The position numbers and the translations under genes were made by a program. Source: Jeotgalicoccus saudimassiliensis (GTDB lineage Bacteria > Bacillota > Bacilli > Staphylococcales > Salinicoccaceae). From it: DNA of 64,000 nt. The stretch spans positions 1,952,001 through 2,016,000 of the forward strand of contig NZ_CCSE01000001.1 in NCBI RefSeq assembly GCF_000756715.1, in the 5' to 3' direction. Under the pieces are notes generated by a model. The model was given only the letters and a program-made list of their open reading frames with translations, was not told where the DNA came from and did no database searches. Below, piece by piece: positions 11,016-23,327 of this stretch (position 1 is the first letter of the stretch; every line of letters starts with the position of its first letter).

Positions 11016-11557
11016 TGGCTAATCTGAGTCAGAAATACGCCGGTGCATTGTACGATGTTGCAGTTAAGCACGACAGTCTTGAAAGTGTTAAAAGTGATTT
11101 CTATGAAGTAACTGAAGCAGCAGCATCAGTGGAGAACTTTATCGATTTCATGGAAAACCCGAAGATTACCCGTGATAAGAGAACTGCAGCGGTTGAAGCA
11201 GCTTTCGGTGAAAGCGACAGACTTCTGTTAAACATGCTGCGCATCCTGTCGGATAAAAAGCACATGTCGTTACTCGAGGAAATATACAGCGAGTTCTTAT
11301 CATTATATGATGAAGCTCACAATCAGGCACGTGTGACTGTTGAATCGGTATACAAATTATCTGCAGAAGAGCTGGATCAGCTCGGACAAATCTTTATCGA
11401 CAAAACAGGTTATGAAAAACTGCTTATTACTAACGAAATAAATGAAGAGCTTATCGGCGGCGTACGCGTGCTGCTAGGTTCGAAAGTTTACGATGGTTCA
11501 GTCAGAAATCAGCTTGACGGAATCAGAAACAATTTTAAAGAACATACGAATAGCTAA
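11015..11557 (+). CDS. atpH: ATP synthase F1 subunit delta
   Basis: Connects F1 to the peripheral stalk. 180 residues with the family N-terminus ANLSQKYAGALYDVA and C-terminal GGVRVLLGSKVYDGSVRNQL. It begins at the TAATG overlap with atpF and is followed 15 bases later by atpA with an AAAGGAGTG site. Confidence 0.96.
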   Translation: MANLSQKYAGALYDVAVKHDSLESVKSDFYEVTEAAASVENFIDFMENPKITRDKRTAAVEAAFGESDRLLLNMLRILSDKKHMSLLEEIYSEFLSLYDEAHNQARVTVESVYKLSAEELDQLGQIFIDKTGYEKLLITNEINEELIGGVRVLLGSKVYDGSVRNQLDGIRNNFKEHTNS

Positions 11558-13081
<1,524 letters not shown>

Positions 13082-13099
13082 GAAGTAAGTAATTACTAA

Positions 13100-13987
<888 letters not shown>

Positions 13988-14008
13988 TTGAGATTAGGAG
14001 GAAATTAA

Positions 14009-15424
<1,416 letters not shown>

Positions 15425-15440
15425 AACGGGAGGGTAAAAC

Positions 15441-15845
15441 ATGGCAACAATTGCACTTGATGTAGTTACTCCTAACGGTTCTGTTTTTCATGAAGATGAT
15501 TGTGAAATTGCAATTCTTCAAACTAAGCAGGGTGAGCTTGGTGTGATGGCCGGTCATATTCCGACTGTAACACCGCTTAAAATAGGTGTCCTTCGTGTTA
15601 AAATAGACGGTAAATTTGAATACCTGGCTGTTACTGAGGGGTTTGCAGAAATCAGACCTGAACAGATTACAGTACTGGTGCAGGCTGCAGAGTTTTCTAA
15701 AGATATTGATTCAGAACGTGCAGAAGCTGCGAAAGTGAGAGCAGAAAATCACCTTCAGCAGTCACAGGATGAGCGTGTCGATATGTATCGTGCGGAACTG
15801 GCTTTACAGCGTGCGGTTAACCGTTTAGAAGTATCTAAATATTAA
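15441..15845 (+). CDS. atpC: ATP synthase F1 subunit epsilon
   Basis: Inhibitory and coupling subunit. 134 residues: beta-sandwich domain (TIALDVVTPNGSVFHEDDCE, GELGVMAGHIPTVTPLKIG) followed by a C-terminal helical hairpin rich in Ala and Arg. Last gene of the operon, followed by a strong terminator. Confidence 0.97.
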   Translation: MATIALDVVTPNGSVFHEDDCEIAILQTKQGELGVMAGHIPTVTPLKIGVLRVKIDGKFEYLAVTEGFAEIRPEQITVLVQAAEFSKDIDSERAEAAKVRAENHLQQSQDERVDMYRAELALQRAVNRLEVSKY

Positions 15846-15853
15846 TTCAAACT

Positions 15854-15882
15854 AAAAGACTGGAGATCTCCAGTCTTTTTTT
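15854..15882 (+). terminator. Intrinsic terminator of the atp operon
   Basis: Self-complementary AAAAGACTGG AGATCT CCAGTCTTTT followed by more T (positions 15854-15882). Confidence 0.93.
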
Positions 15883-15902
15883 TATCGGAAGGAGGAATTT
15901 CT

Positions 15903-16133
15903 CTGGGCTTTTCACAATTTGCATTAATGCATATAATTCTTCATCTTTTGTGTATCTCACTGGCATTCTGGGTATTAAGAGGAATAAGGATAGAAAGTTT
16001 GTTTAATAAGGGTGAAGCCGGTAAGATTCGGCTGGTGCTTATTCTGCTGAGTATTCTTCTCGGTACAGCGATGAGCAATTTTATCATGGACATCTTTAGA
16101 TATACTCAGGAGGCGGCTCTTCTGTTCAGCTAA
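15903..16133 (+). CDS. DUF1146 (YwzB-like) small membrane protein, probable CTG start
   Basis: Two-helix membrane protein of unknown function that follows the atp operon in Bacillales. The first ATG (15927) is 31 bases from the SD AAGGAGG (15889-15895), whereas an in-frame CTG at 15903 is 7 bases from it. The residues gained (GFSQFAL before MHIILHLL) resemble the N-termini I recall for YwzB/staphylococcal homologues, and no in-frame ATG, GTG or TTG lies between the terminator and 15927. The CTG version is 76 residues, the ATG version 68. The family call is moderately firm; the start is an inference. Confidence 0.75.
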   Translation: MGFSQFALMHIILHLLCISLAFWVLRGIRIESLFNKGEAGKIRLVLILLSILLGTAMSNFIMDIFRYTQEAALLFS

Positions 16134-16167
16134 ATGCTTTACAAGTGATGATGAAACACCGTATTAT

Positions 16168-16173
16168 TATAAT
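16168..16173 (+). promoter_or_regulatory. Possible -10 element of murA
   Basis: TATAAT 31 bases before the murA ATG; the region 17 bases upstream (GTGATG) is a poor -35. Confidence 0.35.
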
Positions 16174-16203
16174 GAATGGTATAGAGAAATATGGAGTGAG
16201 AAG

Positions 16204-17496
16204 ATGGAAAAGATTATTGTTAAAGGCGGCCGAAAGCTGTCGGGTTCTGTTGAAATAGAAGGAGCCAAAAATGCAGTTTTGCCAATTTTGGCAGCATCGC
16301 TGCTGGCTGGTGAAGGACAATCAATAATTAAAAATGTACCCGAATTATCGGATGTAAATACATTAACAAAATTAATTACTACGCTTGGTGCTGAAGCATC
16401 AGCGGGAAAAAATAGTGTTGTAATCGATGCGAGCAGTGAATTAAACTGTGTCGCACCATATGAATTAGTAAGTAAAATGCGTGCAAGCATGCTCGTTATG
16501 GGACCGCTGTTAAGCCGTTACGGATATTGTAATATAGCAATGCCGGGCGGCTGTGCCATCGGATCACGTCCGATTGAACAGCATATTAAAGGGCTTGAAA
16601 AAATGGGCGCGACATTTGAGCAGACTGCAGGTTACATCGAAGGAAAGGTTGACGGACGTCTTCAGGGCGCTAAAATCCATATGGATTTCCCGAGTGTCGG
16701 AGCAACTCAAAACTTAATGATGGCTGCGAGTCTCGCTGAAGGTACGACGCATATTGAAAATGCTGCGATGGAACCTGAAATTACTGATCTTGCAAACTAC
16801 ATTAACTCTATGGGCGGCCGTGTTATCGGTGCCGGTACCGGACATGTTAAAATTATCGGTGTTGAAAAACTGACTGGGGCGGAACATCACGTCATTCCGG
16901 ACCGTATTGAGGCAGGTACATTTATGATAGCCGGTGCAATTACACGCAGTGAAATACTGTTAAAGAACGTTGTAATCGAACATTTATCTGCGGTCGTGGC
17001 AAAGCTTGAAGAAGTCGGTGTCCGTTTTGTGGAAGAAGGGAACGATGTCAGAGTCATTCCTTCGGATGAATATAAACCGACGGATCTTAAGACAATGCCG
17101 CACCCGGGATTCCCTACGGATATGCAGAGTCAGATGATGGCACTGTTAACGACGATTGACGGAACGAGTATCGTTACAGAAACAATTTTTGAAAACCGCT
17201 TTATGCACGTGAGAGAATTTGCAGCAATGAATGCAAATATTTCACTTGAAGATAATCATGCTGTAATCCGCGGCGGCGGGCAGCTGTACGGAGCCACAGT
17301 CCGTGCATCGGATTTAAGAGCAGGTGCTGCACTTGTACTTGCAGGTCTTGCAGCTGATGGTTATACTGCTGTAACTGAACTGCAGCACCTGGACCGCGGT
17401 TACGTGCGTTTCCATGAAAAACTGAAAACACTTGGTGCTGATATTGAGCGCGTAAATGACAGTGCATCAGACAAGCATTTGGTGACATCAAAGTAA
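16204..17496 (+). CDS. murA: UDP-N-acetylglucosamine 1-carboxyvinyltransferase (MurA)
   Basis: Adds enolpyruvate to UDP-GlcNAc, the first committed step of peptidoglycan synthesis and the fosfomycin target. 430 residues. N-terminal [20 protein letters not shown]; catalytic Cys in [16 protein letters not shown]-terminal [19 protein letters not shown]. The Cys implies fosfomycin sensitivity of this enzyme. Position after atp and before fabZ matches the staphylococcal MurA rather than the MurZ paralogue. Confidence 0.96.
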   Translation: MEKIIVKGGRKLSGSVEIEGAKNAVLPILAASLLAGEGQSIIKNVPELSDVNTLTKLITTLGAEASAGKNSVVIDASSELNCVAPYELVSKMRASMLVMGPLLSRYGYCNIAMPGGCAIGSRPIEQHIKGLEKMGATFEQTAGYIEGKVDGRLQGAKIHMDFPSVGATQNLMMAASLAEGTTHIENAAMEPEITDLANYINSMGGRVIGAGTGHVKIIGVEKLTGAEHHVIPDRIEAGTFMIAGAITRSEILLKNVVIEHLSAVVAKLEEVGVRFVEEGNDVRVIPSDEYKPTDLKTMPHPGFPTDMQSQMMALLTTIDGTSIVTETIFENRFMHVREFAAMNANISLEDNHAVIRGGGQLYGATVRASDLRAGAALVLAGLAADGYTAVTELQHLDRGYVRFHEKLKTLGADIERVNDSASDKHLVTSK

Positions 17497-17508
17497 AGGG
17501 GTAATACT

Positions 17509-17697
17509 ATGGCAGAACAACAACAGAAAATCGTTCACCGTAGGTTCCCATTATTGGTTAGAATTCTACTGTTTCTCTACGTCGCAATCGTGCTGGTCTT
17601 TTTAGGACTGATGATTGGCTTTGGCATACTGGATAATCCGTTTGGGGTTTTCCGTATCGAAACGTGGGAACATATCATTAACTTAACTGGGAGTTGA
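17509..17697 (+). CDS. EpuA-family small membrane protein
   Basis: 62 residues: a basic N-terminus ([13 protein letters not shown]), one long hydrophobic segment (about 17-42), and a short tail. Proteins of this type (EpuA domain, often mis-annotated as RNA polymerase subunit beta) sit between murA and fabZ in staphylococci. Function unknown. Its TGA stop is followed within 9 bases by the fabZ ATG. Confidence 0.75.
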   Translation: MAEQQQKIVHRRFPLLVRILLFLYVAIVLVFLGLMIGFGILDNPFGVFRIETWEHIINLTGS

Positions 17698-17705
17698 CAA
17701 TAGAA

Positions 17706-18146
17706 ATGCTGACATATGATCAGATAAAAGCGATAATACCGCATCGTCCGCCGTTTTTACTTATTGACAGAATTACTGAAGTGGAACCGGGGAAGAGCTG
17801 TAAAGGAATCAAACAGGTGTCCGGAAACGAACCTTTCTTTGAAGGTCATTTCCCGGACTATGCAGTTATGCCCGGCGTACTGATTGTGGAATCACTTGCA
17901 CAGGTAGGTGCGGTAGCACTGCTGCAGCAGGAGGAATTCAAAGGGAAACTTGCATTTTTTGCCGGCATAGATAAATGCCGTTTCAAAAAACAGGTGACAC
18001 CGGGAGATACTCTTGAATTGTCCGTAGAGATTACCAAGCTTCGTGGACCAATCGGTAAAGGCTCTGCTGTTGCAACTGTCGATGGACAGGTTGCATGTCA
18101 GTGCGAAATTACATTTGCTATTTCGGATGTTAAAACAGGTGAATAA
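17706..18146 (+). CDS. fabZ: 3-hydroxyacyl-[acyl-carrier-protein] dehydratase FabZ
   Basis: Dehydrates 3-hydroxyacyl-ACP in type II fatty acid synthesis. The ATG at 17706 gives 146 residues ([21 protein letters not shown]), the length usual in staphylococci; a TTG at 17694 overlapping the upstream TGA is possible, but the GGGAG would then abut the start codon. Catalytic His in [16 protein letters not shown] and catalytic Glu in [10 protein letters not shown] are present. Confidence 0.95.
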   Translation: MLTYDQIKAIIPHRPPFLLIDRITEVEPGKSCKGIKQVSGNEPFFEGHFPDYAVMPGVLIVESLAQVGAVALLQQEEFKGKLAFFAGIDKCRFKKQVTPGDTLELSVEITKLRGPIGKGSAVATVDGQVACQCEITFAISDVKTGE

Positions 18147-18149
18147 TTA

Positions 18150-18188
18150 AAAAAGCTGTCAATCACAAACGTGATTGACAGCTTTTTT
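18150..18188. terminator. Bidirectional terminator between fabZ and ywpF
   Basis: 17-bp stem AAAAAGCTGTCAATCAC / GTGATTGACAGCTTTTT with loop AAAC. A/T runs flank both sides and the genes converge. Confidence 0.95.
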
Positions 18189-18189
18189 A

Positions 18190-18618
18190 TTAATTTTCAT
18201 CTTCTTTTTTAAAGTCATCTTTGGACTCCATACGGGAATTGAACTCATTAATCAGTGATTTGCCTTCGTAGCCTTCTTTAACAAGGAACTCGAGAAGCTC
18301 CTCTGCATAGTTTGGACTCTGAACGATGATGTCACCTTTAAAAACAACAGAAATTTTATCGTCCATTTTGTTGATAGCCATCAATTCTGTTGCAAACTTG
18401 GCCGGTGCGTTTGACGGACGTGTAATAGTGACCATCATTTCAAGATTGCTGCCTTTCAGTTTTTCCAGTATGGAAGCAAGATCCCCATCCGTTACTATTT
18501 CTATAATCCATGGATTATCCCCGTACTCCATATTAATAATCACGCCATCTTTAATTTCCGGCACGATAAAGTTCTGCTCCTGAATAATTTTCAAATCAAT
18601 TACTTTAAACGATTTCAT
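18190..18618 (-). CDS. ywpF: YwpF-like protein
   Basis: Conserved Bacillales protein of unknown function. The ATG at 18618 is chosen because AAAGGGG precedes it at normal distance; this gives 142 residues (MKSFKVIDLKIIQEQNF). Segments DGVIINMEYGDNPWIIE, DDKISVVFKGDI and YAEELLEFLVKEGYEG resemble B. subtilis YwpF. It is divergent from the SSB gene, the same pairing as ywpF and ssbB (ywpH) in Bacillus. Confidence 0.82.
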   Translation of the reverse strand: MKSFKVIDLKIIQEQNFIVPEIKDGVIINMEYGDNPWIIEIVTDGDLASILEKLKGSNLEMMVTITRPSNAPAKFATELMAINKMDDKISVVFKGDIIVQSPNYAEELLEFLVKEGYEGKSLINEFNSRMESKDDFKKEDEN

Positions 18619-18813
18619 AATTGTCTGCCCCTTTTTACCAAAGTACAAAATTAATTTATTTGCGGCTGAAAATCCCCGGTATTCAACAAAATGATTAATT
18701 TTAATGAACTATTTCCTATTATTGTATTATATATCCGGCTGAAATGAAATTATTGTCTTTTGCAGAAAATTTACTCAGGGATTACATTGGACACAGGAAG
18801 GGGGTGATATTGA

Positions 18814-19371
18814 ATGATGAACAAAGTATTGCTTGTCGGCGAACTCGTCAGCAATAATGTTATTGCGAAAAATGCGCAGGGAAGCGTCAATGCATTTATT
18901 ATTGCAACAGTCCGTGTCCCTAAAGATACACGGCGTGACAAAGAAGTGCATTTCCTTTACTGCAAAGCGTTCGGTAAAAGTATCCCGGGTGTGCTTGACG
19001 AAGCGAAGAACGGTGACATACTGTGTGTCAGCGGCCAGCTCGCAACCACATCTTTGACTAAAAAAGACGGCTCAAGGGAATACCGCATGGAAATATGGGC
19101 AGAGAGCATAAAACATGTACCTGATAAGATCCGTGAACGCACTGATATAGCAAATCCGTCCCGGTTAATTGAACAGGCAGTACATCATTATAATATTCAT
19201 GAGTCACTTGGCGAAAAGTATGTACATACACTCAGCCAGGAAAAGACAGAACCGAAGACTGAAAAGGAAAAGCATATCGAAATCATTTCAAATCTCGTTG
19301 AAGAAAAAGAAACTGACAACACTGAAGATAAGCCAGGACCTGACGACAATAAGGAAAAAGTTTTAGCCTGA
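18814..19371 (+). CDS. Single-stranded DNA-binding protein paralogue (SsbB-like)
   Basis: OB-fold SSB domain spans residues 1-105 (NKVLLVGELVSNNV, NAFIIATVRV, VHFLYCKAFGKS, LCVSGQLATTS). It is followed by about 80 residues of Lys/Glu-rich tail ending DNKEKVLA. The acidic-hydrophobic DDDIPF-type tip that recruits partner proteins in essential SsbA is absent, and the gene is alone rather than between rpsF and rpsR. A role in natural competence or repair like B. subtilis SsbB is inferred. Start ATGATG after AAGGGGGTG. Confidence 0.85.
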   Translation: MMNKVLLVGELVSNNVIAKNAQGSVNAFIIATVRVPKDTRRDKEVHFLYCKAFGKSIPGVLDEAKNGDILCVSGQLATTSLTKKDGSREYRMEIWAESIKHVPDKIRERTDIANPSRLIEQAVHHYNIHESLGEKYVHTLSQEKTEPKTEKEKHIEIISNLVEEKETDNTEDKPGPDDNKEKVLA

Positions 19372-19428
19372 CAGATGTCATTACCCTCTTGAACTGTGTT
19401 CTACACTCATTCATTCTCACACACATAT

Positions 19429-19469
19429 GCATACTGATGACCAGCTGCGGTTTATCAGTATGCTTTTTT
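19429..19469 (+). terminator. Intrinsic terminator of the ssb paralogue
   Basis: 10-bp stem GCATACTGAT / ATCAGTATGC with a 15-base loop, then TTTTTT. Confidence 0.85.
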
Positions 19470-19670
19470 CTGTACAAAGAAACAGTTTCTTTACATTGAT
19501 TATCATTATGTTACAAATAACAGACTAATCAGTTTTCTGTGAATTTATTTACTGATGCTTTTAAAAGTGCGATGCTGTCGTGTTTTTAAAGTGCTTCTGT
19601 AATTTGTTGGAAGCATTGTCATGACGGCAGTCAGATTGATGTAATATATCACACAGTTTAGAAATGAGTT
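19470..19670 (+). other. Non-coding stretch upstream of the LysM gene
   Basis: AT-rich, no convincing reading frame with a ribosome binding site on either strand. It precedes the WalR-type box and holds no other element I can support. Confidence 0.5.
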
Positions 19671-19687
19671 TGTAACAAACTTGTAAA
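19671..19687 (+). promoter_or_regulatory. WalR-type binding site
   Basis: TGTAAC-N5-TGTAAA fits the WalR consensus TGTWAH-N5-TGTWAH. It lies about 52 bases upstream of a TATAAT (19739-19744) lacking a good -35, as expected for an activator-dependent promoter of a cell wall hydrolase. Confidence 0.7.
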
Positions 19688-19738
19688 ATAAGTACGCTCT
19701 TTTTATATTGCTGTAACCTACAAAGTGAAAATATCCTC

Positions 19739-19744
19739 TATAAT
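19739..19744 (+). promoter_or_regulatory. -10 element of the LysM wall hydrolase gene
   Basis: TATAAT; the bases 17 upstream (ACCTAC) are not a -35 match. Start codon is 85 bases downstream. Confidence 0.5.
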
Positions 19745-19828
19745 GTGAAACAGTGCTAACAAACGCGATGACGAAATCAGTCGTAAATATATAATTAAGA
19801 TAAATTATTTTTGGAGGAATTTTCAATT

Positions 19829-20692
19829 ATGAAGAAAGTTTTAGCTTTAGGTGCAGCAGTTGCTGTGTCAACAACAATTGCGTACAGTGCAGAAGCGGCA
19901 TCTCATACAGTAGAATCAGGAGACTCACTTTGGGCTCTTGCTGAAGAAAATAACGTAACTGTCGAATCAATTAAAAAAGAAAACAAATTAACTTCTGACA
20001 TCATCATTCCTGGTCAGATTCTTGAAATCGGCGAGAAGGAAGAGAAAGAAGAAGTTAAAGAAAATAAAGAAGACAAAGAAGACAAAAAAGAGAAAACTGA
20101 AGTTTACACAATCGAAGCGGGCGATACATTATTTGAAATCGCAGTTGAATTTGATGTAACTGTTGCAGATCTCAAAGAGTGGAACAACCTGTCATCAGAC
20201 CTTATCTTTGCAGGTAAAGAATTAATCGTTTCAGGTGATGCTGTTAAAGCAGCAGCACCGGTTGCAGAAGCCCCGGCTGTAGAAACTGAAACAGAAACTG
20301 CAGCGGCACCTGTTCAGGAAGAAACATACGAAGAGCCTGCACAGGCACCTGTTCAACAAGAGCCGGTTCAACAGGAACCTGTTCAGCAGCCTGCGCAACA
20401 ACCTGTACAACAGCCAGCACAACAAACTCAAAACGTCAGCACAAACAGCTCTAACAACAGCGGTTTAAACTGGGGTGCTTTAGCAGCATGTGAATCAGGC
20501 GGTAACCCGAGCGTAGTAAGCTCAAATGGTTTATACCACGGTCTTTACCAGTTTGACGCTCAAACTTGGCAGTCAGTAGGCGGATCTGGTGTAGCTTCAA
20601 ACGCATCAGCAGCTGAGCAGACTAAAAGAGCACAAATTTTATACAACCAAAGAGGTTCACAGCCTTGGCCTGTATGTGGTGCAAGACTGTAA
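19829..20692 (+). CDS. Secreted LysM protein with transglycosylase-like (Rpf/SceD-type) domain
   Basis: Probable peptidoglycan hydrolase. 287 residues: signal peptide with likely cleavage near AEAA-SH (residues 21-25); LysM 1 about 25-68; acidic/basic linker KEEKEEVKENKED; LysM 2 about 92-135; long Ala/Pro/Gln/Val linker (about 140-205); C-terminal transglycosylase-like domain 212-287 with catalytic-type Glu222 in LAACESGGNP and the terminal PWPVCGARL with a second Cys. The domain resembles actinobacterial resuscitation-promoting factors and staphylococcal SceD/IsaA relatives. SD TGGAGGA. Likely in the WalKR regulon. Confidence 0.9.
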   Translation: MKKVLALGAAVAVSTTIAYSAEAASHTVESGDSLWALAEENNVTVESIKKENKLTSDIIIPGQILEIGEKEEKEEVKENKEDKEDKKEKTEVYTIEAGDTLFEIAVEFDVTVADLKEWNNLSSDLIFAGKELIVSGDAVKAAAPVAEAPAVETETETAAAPVQEETYEEPAQAPVQQEPVQQEPVQQPAQQPVQQPAQQTQNVSTNSSNNSGLNWGALAACESGGNPSVVSSNGLYHGLYQFDAQTWQSVGGSGVASNASAAEQTKRAQILYNQRGSQPWPVCGARL

Positions 20693-20706
20693 TATTAATA
20701 CATTCG

Positions 20707-20737
20707 AAAGACCGGGATTTTTGTCCCGGTCTTTTTT
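20707..20737 (+). terminator. Intrinsic terminator of the LysM gene
   Basis: 11-bp stem AAAGACCGGGA / TCCCGGTCTTT, loop TTTTTG, then T run. Confidence 0.95.
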
Positions 20738-20823
20738 GTGTTAAAACAACTATTGTAAAATTAAATCAGCCGTGGTGTCATGCCGCTGATTAGAGCGTCA
20801 GTGTTTAAGCGCCGCAACCTGTT

Positions 20824-20851
20824 TTGAGCTAAGCGTTAAATGTGTTAGGAT
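20824..20851 (+). promoter_or_regulatory. Possible promoter of the thi operon
   Basis: TTGAGC (20824-20829), 16-base spacer, TAGGAT (20846-20851), about 25 bases before the riboswitch aptamer. Confidence 0.4.
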
Positions 20852-20873
20852 TGTGTTAATAAATTCAATAAGA

Positions 20874-20960
20874 AATCCACTGGGGGCGCCGATACGGCTG
20901 AGATAGCAGAAGCTTGTCCCTTTTTACCTGATCCGGGTTATGCCGGCGTAGGGAAGTGCT
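20874..20960 (+). promoter_or_regulatory. TPP riboswitch aptamer (THI element)
   Basis: Contains the diagnostic CTGAGA within GGCTGAGATAG (20896-20906) and ACCTGATCCGGGTTATGC (20926-20943), closed by CCACT / GGGAAGTG arms. It lies upstream of thiDME, which matches its ligand. The 3' arm GAAGTG can pair with CACTTC at 21007-21012 in the downstream terminator, giving a simple antiterminator. Confidence 0.97.
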
Positions 20961-21002
20961 GATGATAACAGGGGTATATCCGTATATACTCTGACACCAT
21001 TC

Positions 21003-21030
21003 AACCCACTTCGCCGGAAGTGGGTTTTTT
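21003..21030 (+). terminator. Riboswitch-controlled terminator before thiD
   Basis: 9-bp stem AACCCACTT / AAGTGGGTT with loop CGCCGG followed by TTTT. It is the expression platform of the TPP riboswitch: ligand binding should free the 5' arm and terminate transcription. Confidence 0.93.
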
Positions 21031-21050
21031 AATTACAGGAGGATATATAA

Positions 21051-21845
21051 ATGAGTGGGTTACCAATCGGTTTAACTGTTGCGGGCACGGACCCGACAGG
21101 TGGTGCAGGTGTATTTGCGGATTTGAAGGCAATGCATTCACGAGGAGTGTACGGAATGGCCGCGGTCACGTCGCTGACAGCACAAAATACTTTAGGCGTG
21201 CAGGACGTTTACAACGTACCGGCGGATTTTATCGATAAAGAACTGAACAGCATCTTCTCCGATGAAGTGCCGCATGCGATGAAGACAGGTATGATTGCTG
21301 AAGCGGATATGATGGCTGTTATTGCAGAGTATGTCAGAAAGTACAATATTCCGTATGTAATGGATCCGGTAATGATTGCTACGAGCGGAGACCGTCTGAT
21401 GACAGACCGGTCGATGGCGACGCTGATCGATACACTTATTCCGCTGGCAAATATTGTCACACCTAATCTGCACGAGGCTGAAAGTATTGCCGGTATGAAA
21501 ATACAGTCAGAAAACGACCTTCACAAAGCACTGAAAGTTTTTGTGGATGATATGGGTGCGGAGAGTGTGATTATTAAAGGCGGTCATCTGGAAGGTGATG
21601 CGACTGACTATTTATATGACGGAAGCCGTATTTCAACGCTGTCGGCCAGTCGTATCGATACGGATCAGACACACGGGACCGGCTGTACATTCTCGGCAGT
21701 GCTGACTGCGGAACTGGCGAAAGGCCGTACAATTGAAGAAGCGTTTAAAACAGGAAAAGCATATATTACGAACGCAATTCAAAATTCACCCGGTATCGGC
21801 AAAGGAAGCGGCCCGGTGAACCATTTCAGTTATAAAGGAGACTGA
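21051..21845 (+). CDS. thiD: Hydroxymethylpyrimidine/phosphomethylpyrimidine kinase ThiD
   Basis: Phosphorylates HMP and HMP-P for thiamin synthesis. 264 residues. N-terminal TVAGTDPTGGAGVFADLKA, central YVMDPVMIATSGDRL, phosphate-binding THGTGCTFSAVLTAELAKG. SD AGGAGG. First gene after the TPP riboswitch. The tenA gene that precedes thiD in S. aureus is absent here. Confidence 0.95.
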   Translation: MSGLPIGLTVAGTDPTGGAGVFADLKAMHSRGVYGMAAVTSLTAQNTLGVQDVYNVPADFIDKELNSIFSDEVPHAMKTGMIAEADMMAVIAEYVRKYNIPYVMDPVMIATSGDRLMTDRSMATLIDTLIPLANIVTPNLHEAESIAGMKIQSENDLHKALKVFVDDMGAESVIIKGGHLEGDATDYLYDGSRISTLSASRIDTDQTHGTGCTFSAVLTAELAKGRTIEEAFKTGKAYITNAIQNSPGIGKGSGPVNHFSYKGD

Positions 21846-21850
21846 TTCCG

Positions 21851-22621
21851 ATGATTGATGAATTAAGACAGGAACGTCCGCTCGTTGTCTGCATTACGAA
21901 TGATGTCGTTAAACCGTTTACTGCAAATGGTCTGCTGGCGCTCGGTGCTTCTCCGATTATGAGCGGGGAATCTGATGAAGCTGCCGATATTTTAAAACAT
22001 GCAGGTGCACTGCTGTTAAATATCGGAACGTGCACTAAAGAGAAACTGCCATTGTATGAAGAGATGGCCCGTTGTGCTAATAACTATAATATCCCGGTTG
22101 TTCTCGACCCTGTCGGCTACGGTGCTTCGGCGTTCCGTAAAAATTTCACTGATAAACTGCTCGGGAATTACGATATTGCACTTGTAAAGGGGAATGCAGG
22201 CGAGATACATGCGCTAAGCGGCCAAAAGACGCTCTCTAAAGGCGTTGATAACGTAACTGAAGGGAATACAGTTGAAATTGCGAAAACCGCGTATGATGTA
22301 CTAAAAGTGCCGGTACTGGTGACCGGTGAAACGGATGCGTATGCTGATGGGAATTTAACGAAGACAATGCACAACGGTCATGAATATCTGGAAGTTATTA
22401 CAGGCTCAGGATGCGTACTCGGTGCTGTAACAGCTTCATTTTTAGCGCTTGAGAATCAGCCGGAAAGCATTGAATATGCTGTCAGTCTGTACAATATCGC
22501 AGCGGAAAAGGCAGCGCAATACGCAGAAGGTCCGGGTACATTTTCAGTTAAACTGATTGATGAAATTTATAATTTTAAAACAGATGACTATAAAACGAAG
22601 AAGGTGAAAGTCCATGAATAA
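21851..22621 (+). CDS. thiM: Hydroxyethylthiazole kinase ThiM
   Basis: Phosphorylates the thiazole moiety THZ in the salvage branch. 256 residues: ITNDVVKPFTANGLLALGASPIMS, VVLDPVGYGAS, and catalytic ITGSGCVLGAVTASFLA. It starts 5 bases after thiD and overlaps thiE by 8 bases. Confidence 0.95.
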   Translation: MIDELRQERPLVVCITNDVVKPFTANGLLALGASPIMSGESDEAADILKHAGALLLNIGTCTKEKLPLYEEMARCANNYNIPVVLDPVGYGASAFRKNFTDKLLGNYDIALVKGNAGEIHALSGQKTLSKGVDNVTEGNTVEIAKTAYDVLKVPVLVTGETDAYADGNLTKTMHNGHEYLEVITGSGCVLGAVTASFLALENQPESIEYAVSLYNIAAEKAAQYAEGPGTFSVKLIDEIYNFKTDDYKTKKVKVHE

Positions 22622-23228
22622 AAATATATTGCGGCTGTACCTGATCGCAGCATCATCCAGTTTTGAGAATCCGTTAAAAGATCTGGAGACTGCATTTAAA
22701 TCCGGCGTGACCTGTTTTCAGCTACGTGAAAAAGGCGATAATATAAAGTCGGGACAGGAGCTGCTGGATTTTGCACTGGAAGTTAAAGCGCTGTGTAAAA
22801 AATACGCTGTGACATTCATTGTTAATGATAATGCGGAATTGGCAGAATCAGTCGAAGCAGACGGTATTCATATCGGTCAGGATGACGTGAAACCTGAGCT
22901 GCTGCCGGAATATTTTTCGGATAAAATTATCGGACTGTCAGTGGGGAATCTAAATGAACTTAAAAAGAGCAGTCTCGATCGGGTTTCCTATCTCGGAATC
23001 GGTCCTGTATACAGCACTTTATCGAAAGCGGATGCAGGCGAAGCAATCGGTACTGAAGGTTTAAAAGAAGTAGTTCAGCAGACGGCACTGCCGACGGCAG
23101 CAATCGGAGGAATTACAGAAAAAAACTATAAAGACTGTCTGGAAAGCGGGGCGGACGGTATTTGCGTTATCTCGGCAATTACCGGTTCTGACAATATTGA
23201 ACAAACCGTGACAGCATTGTTGCAGTAA
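22614..23228 (+). CDS. thiE: Thiamine-phosphate synthase ThiE
   Basis: Joins HMP-PP and THZ-P to thiamin phosphate. 204 residues. TIM-barrel motifs FQLREKGDN, FIVNDNAELAESVEADGIHIGQDD, and phosphate-binding YLGIGPVYSTLSKADAGEAIG; C-terminal AIGGITEKN. With ThiD and ThiM it forms a salvage pathway; no thiC or thiazole-synthesis genes are in the window. Confidence 0.95.
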   Translation: MNKNILRLYLIAASSSFENPLKDLETAFKSGVTCFQLREKGDNIKSGQELLDFALEVKALCKKYAVTFIVNDNAELAESVEADGIHIGQDDVKPELLPEYFSDKIIGLSVGNLNELKKSSLDRVSYLGIGPVYSTLSKADAGEAIGTEGLKEVVQQTALPTAAIGGITEKNYKDCLESGADGICVISAITGSDNIEQTVTALLQ

Positions 23229-23327
23229 CTTTGTGAAATATTAACCATATGCCATGAAATTAGTTTTTATACACTTCTATTTATGGTACAATCTTTTTTA
23301 TGTGAGATATTACTTAGAGGTGAAGAA

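Noticed and set aside
19430-19531. 33-codon ATG frame starting within the ssb terminator
   Set aside because: No SD, begins inside a terminator stem, no recognisable product.
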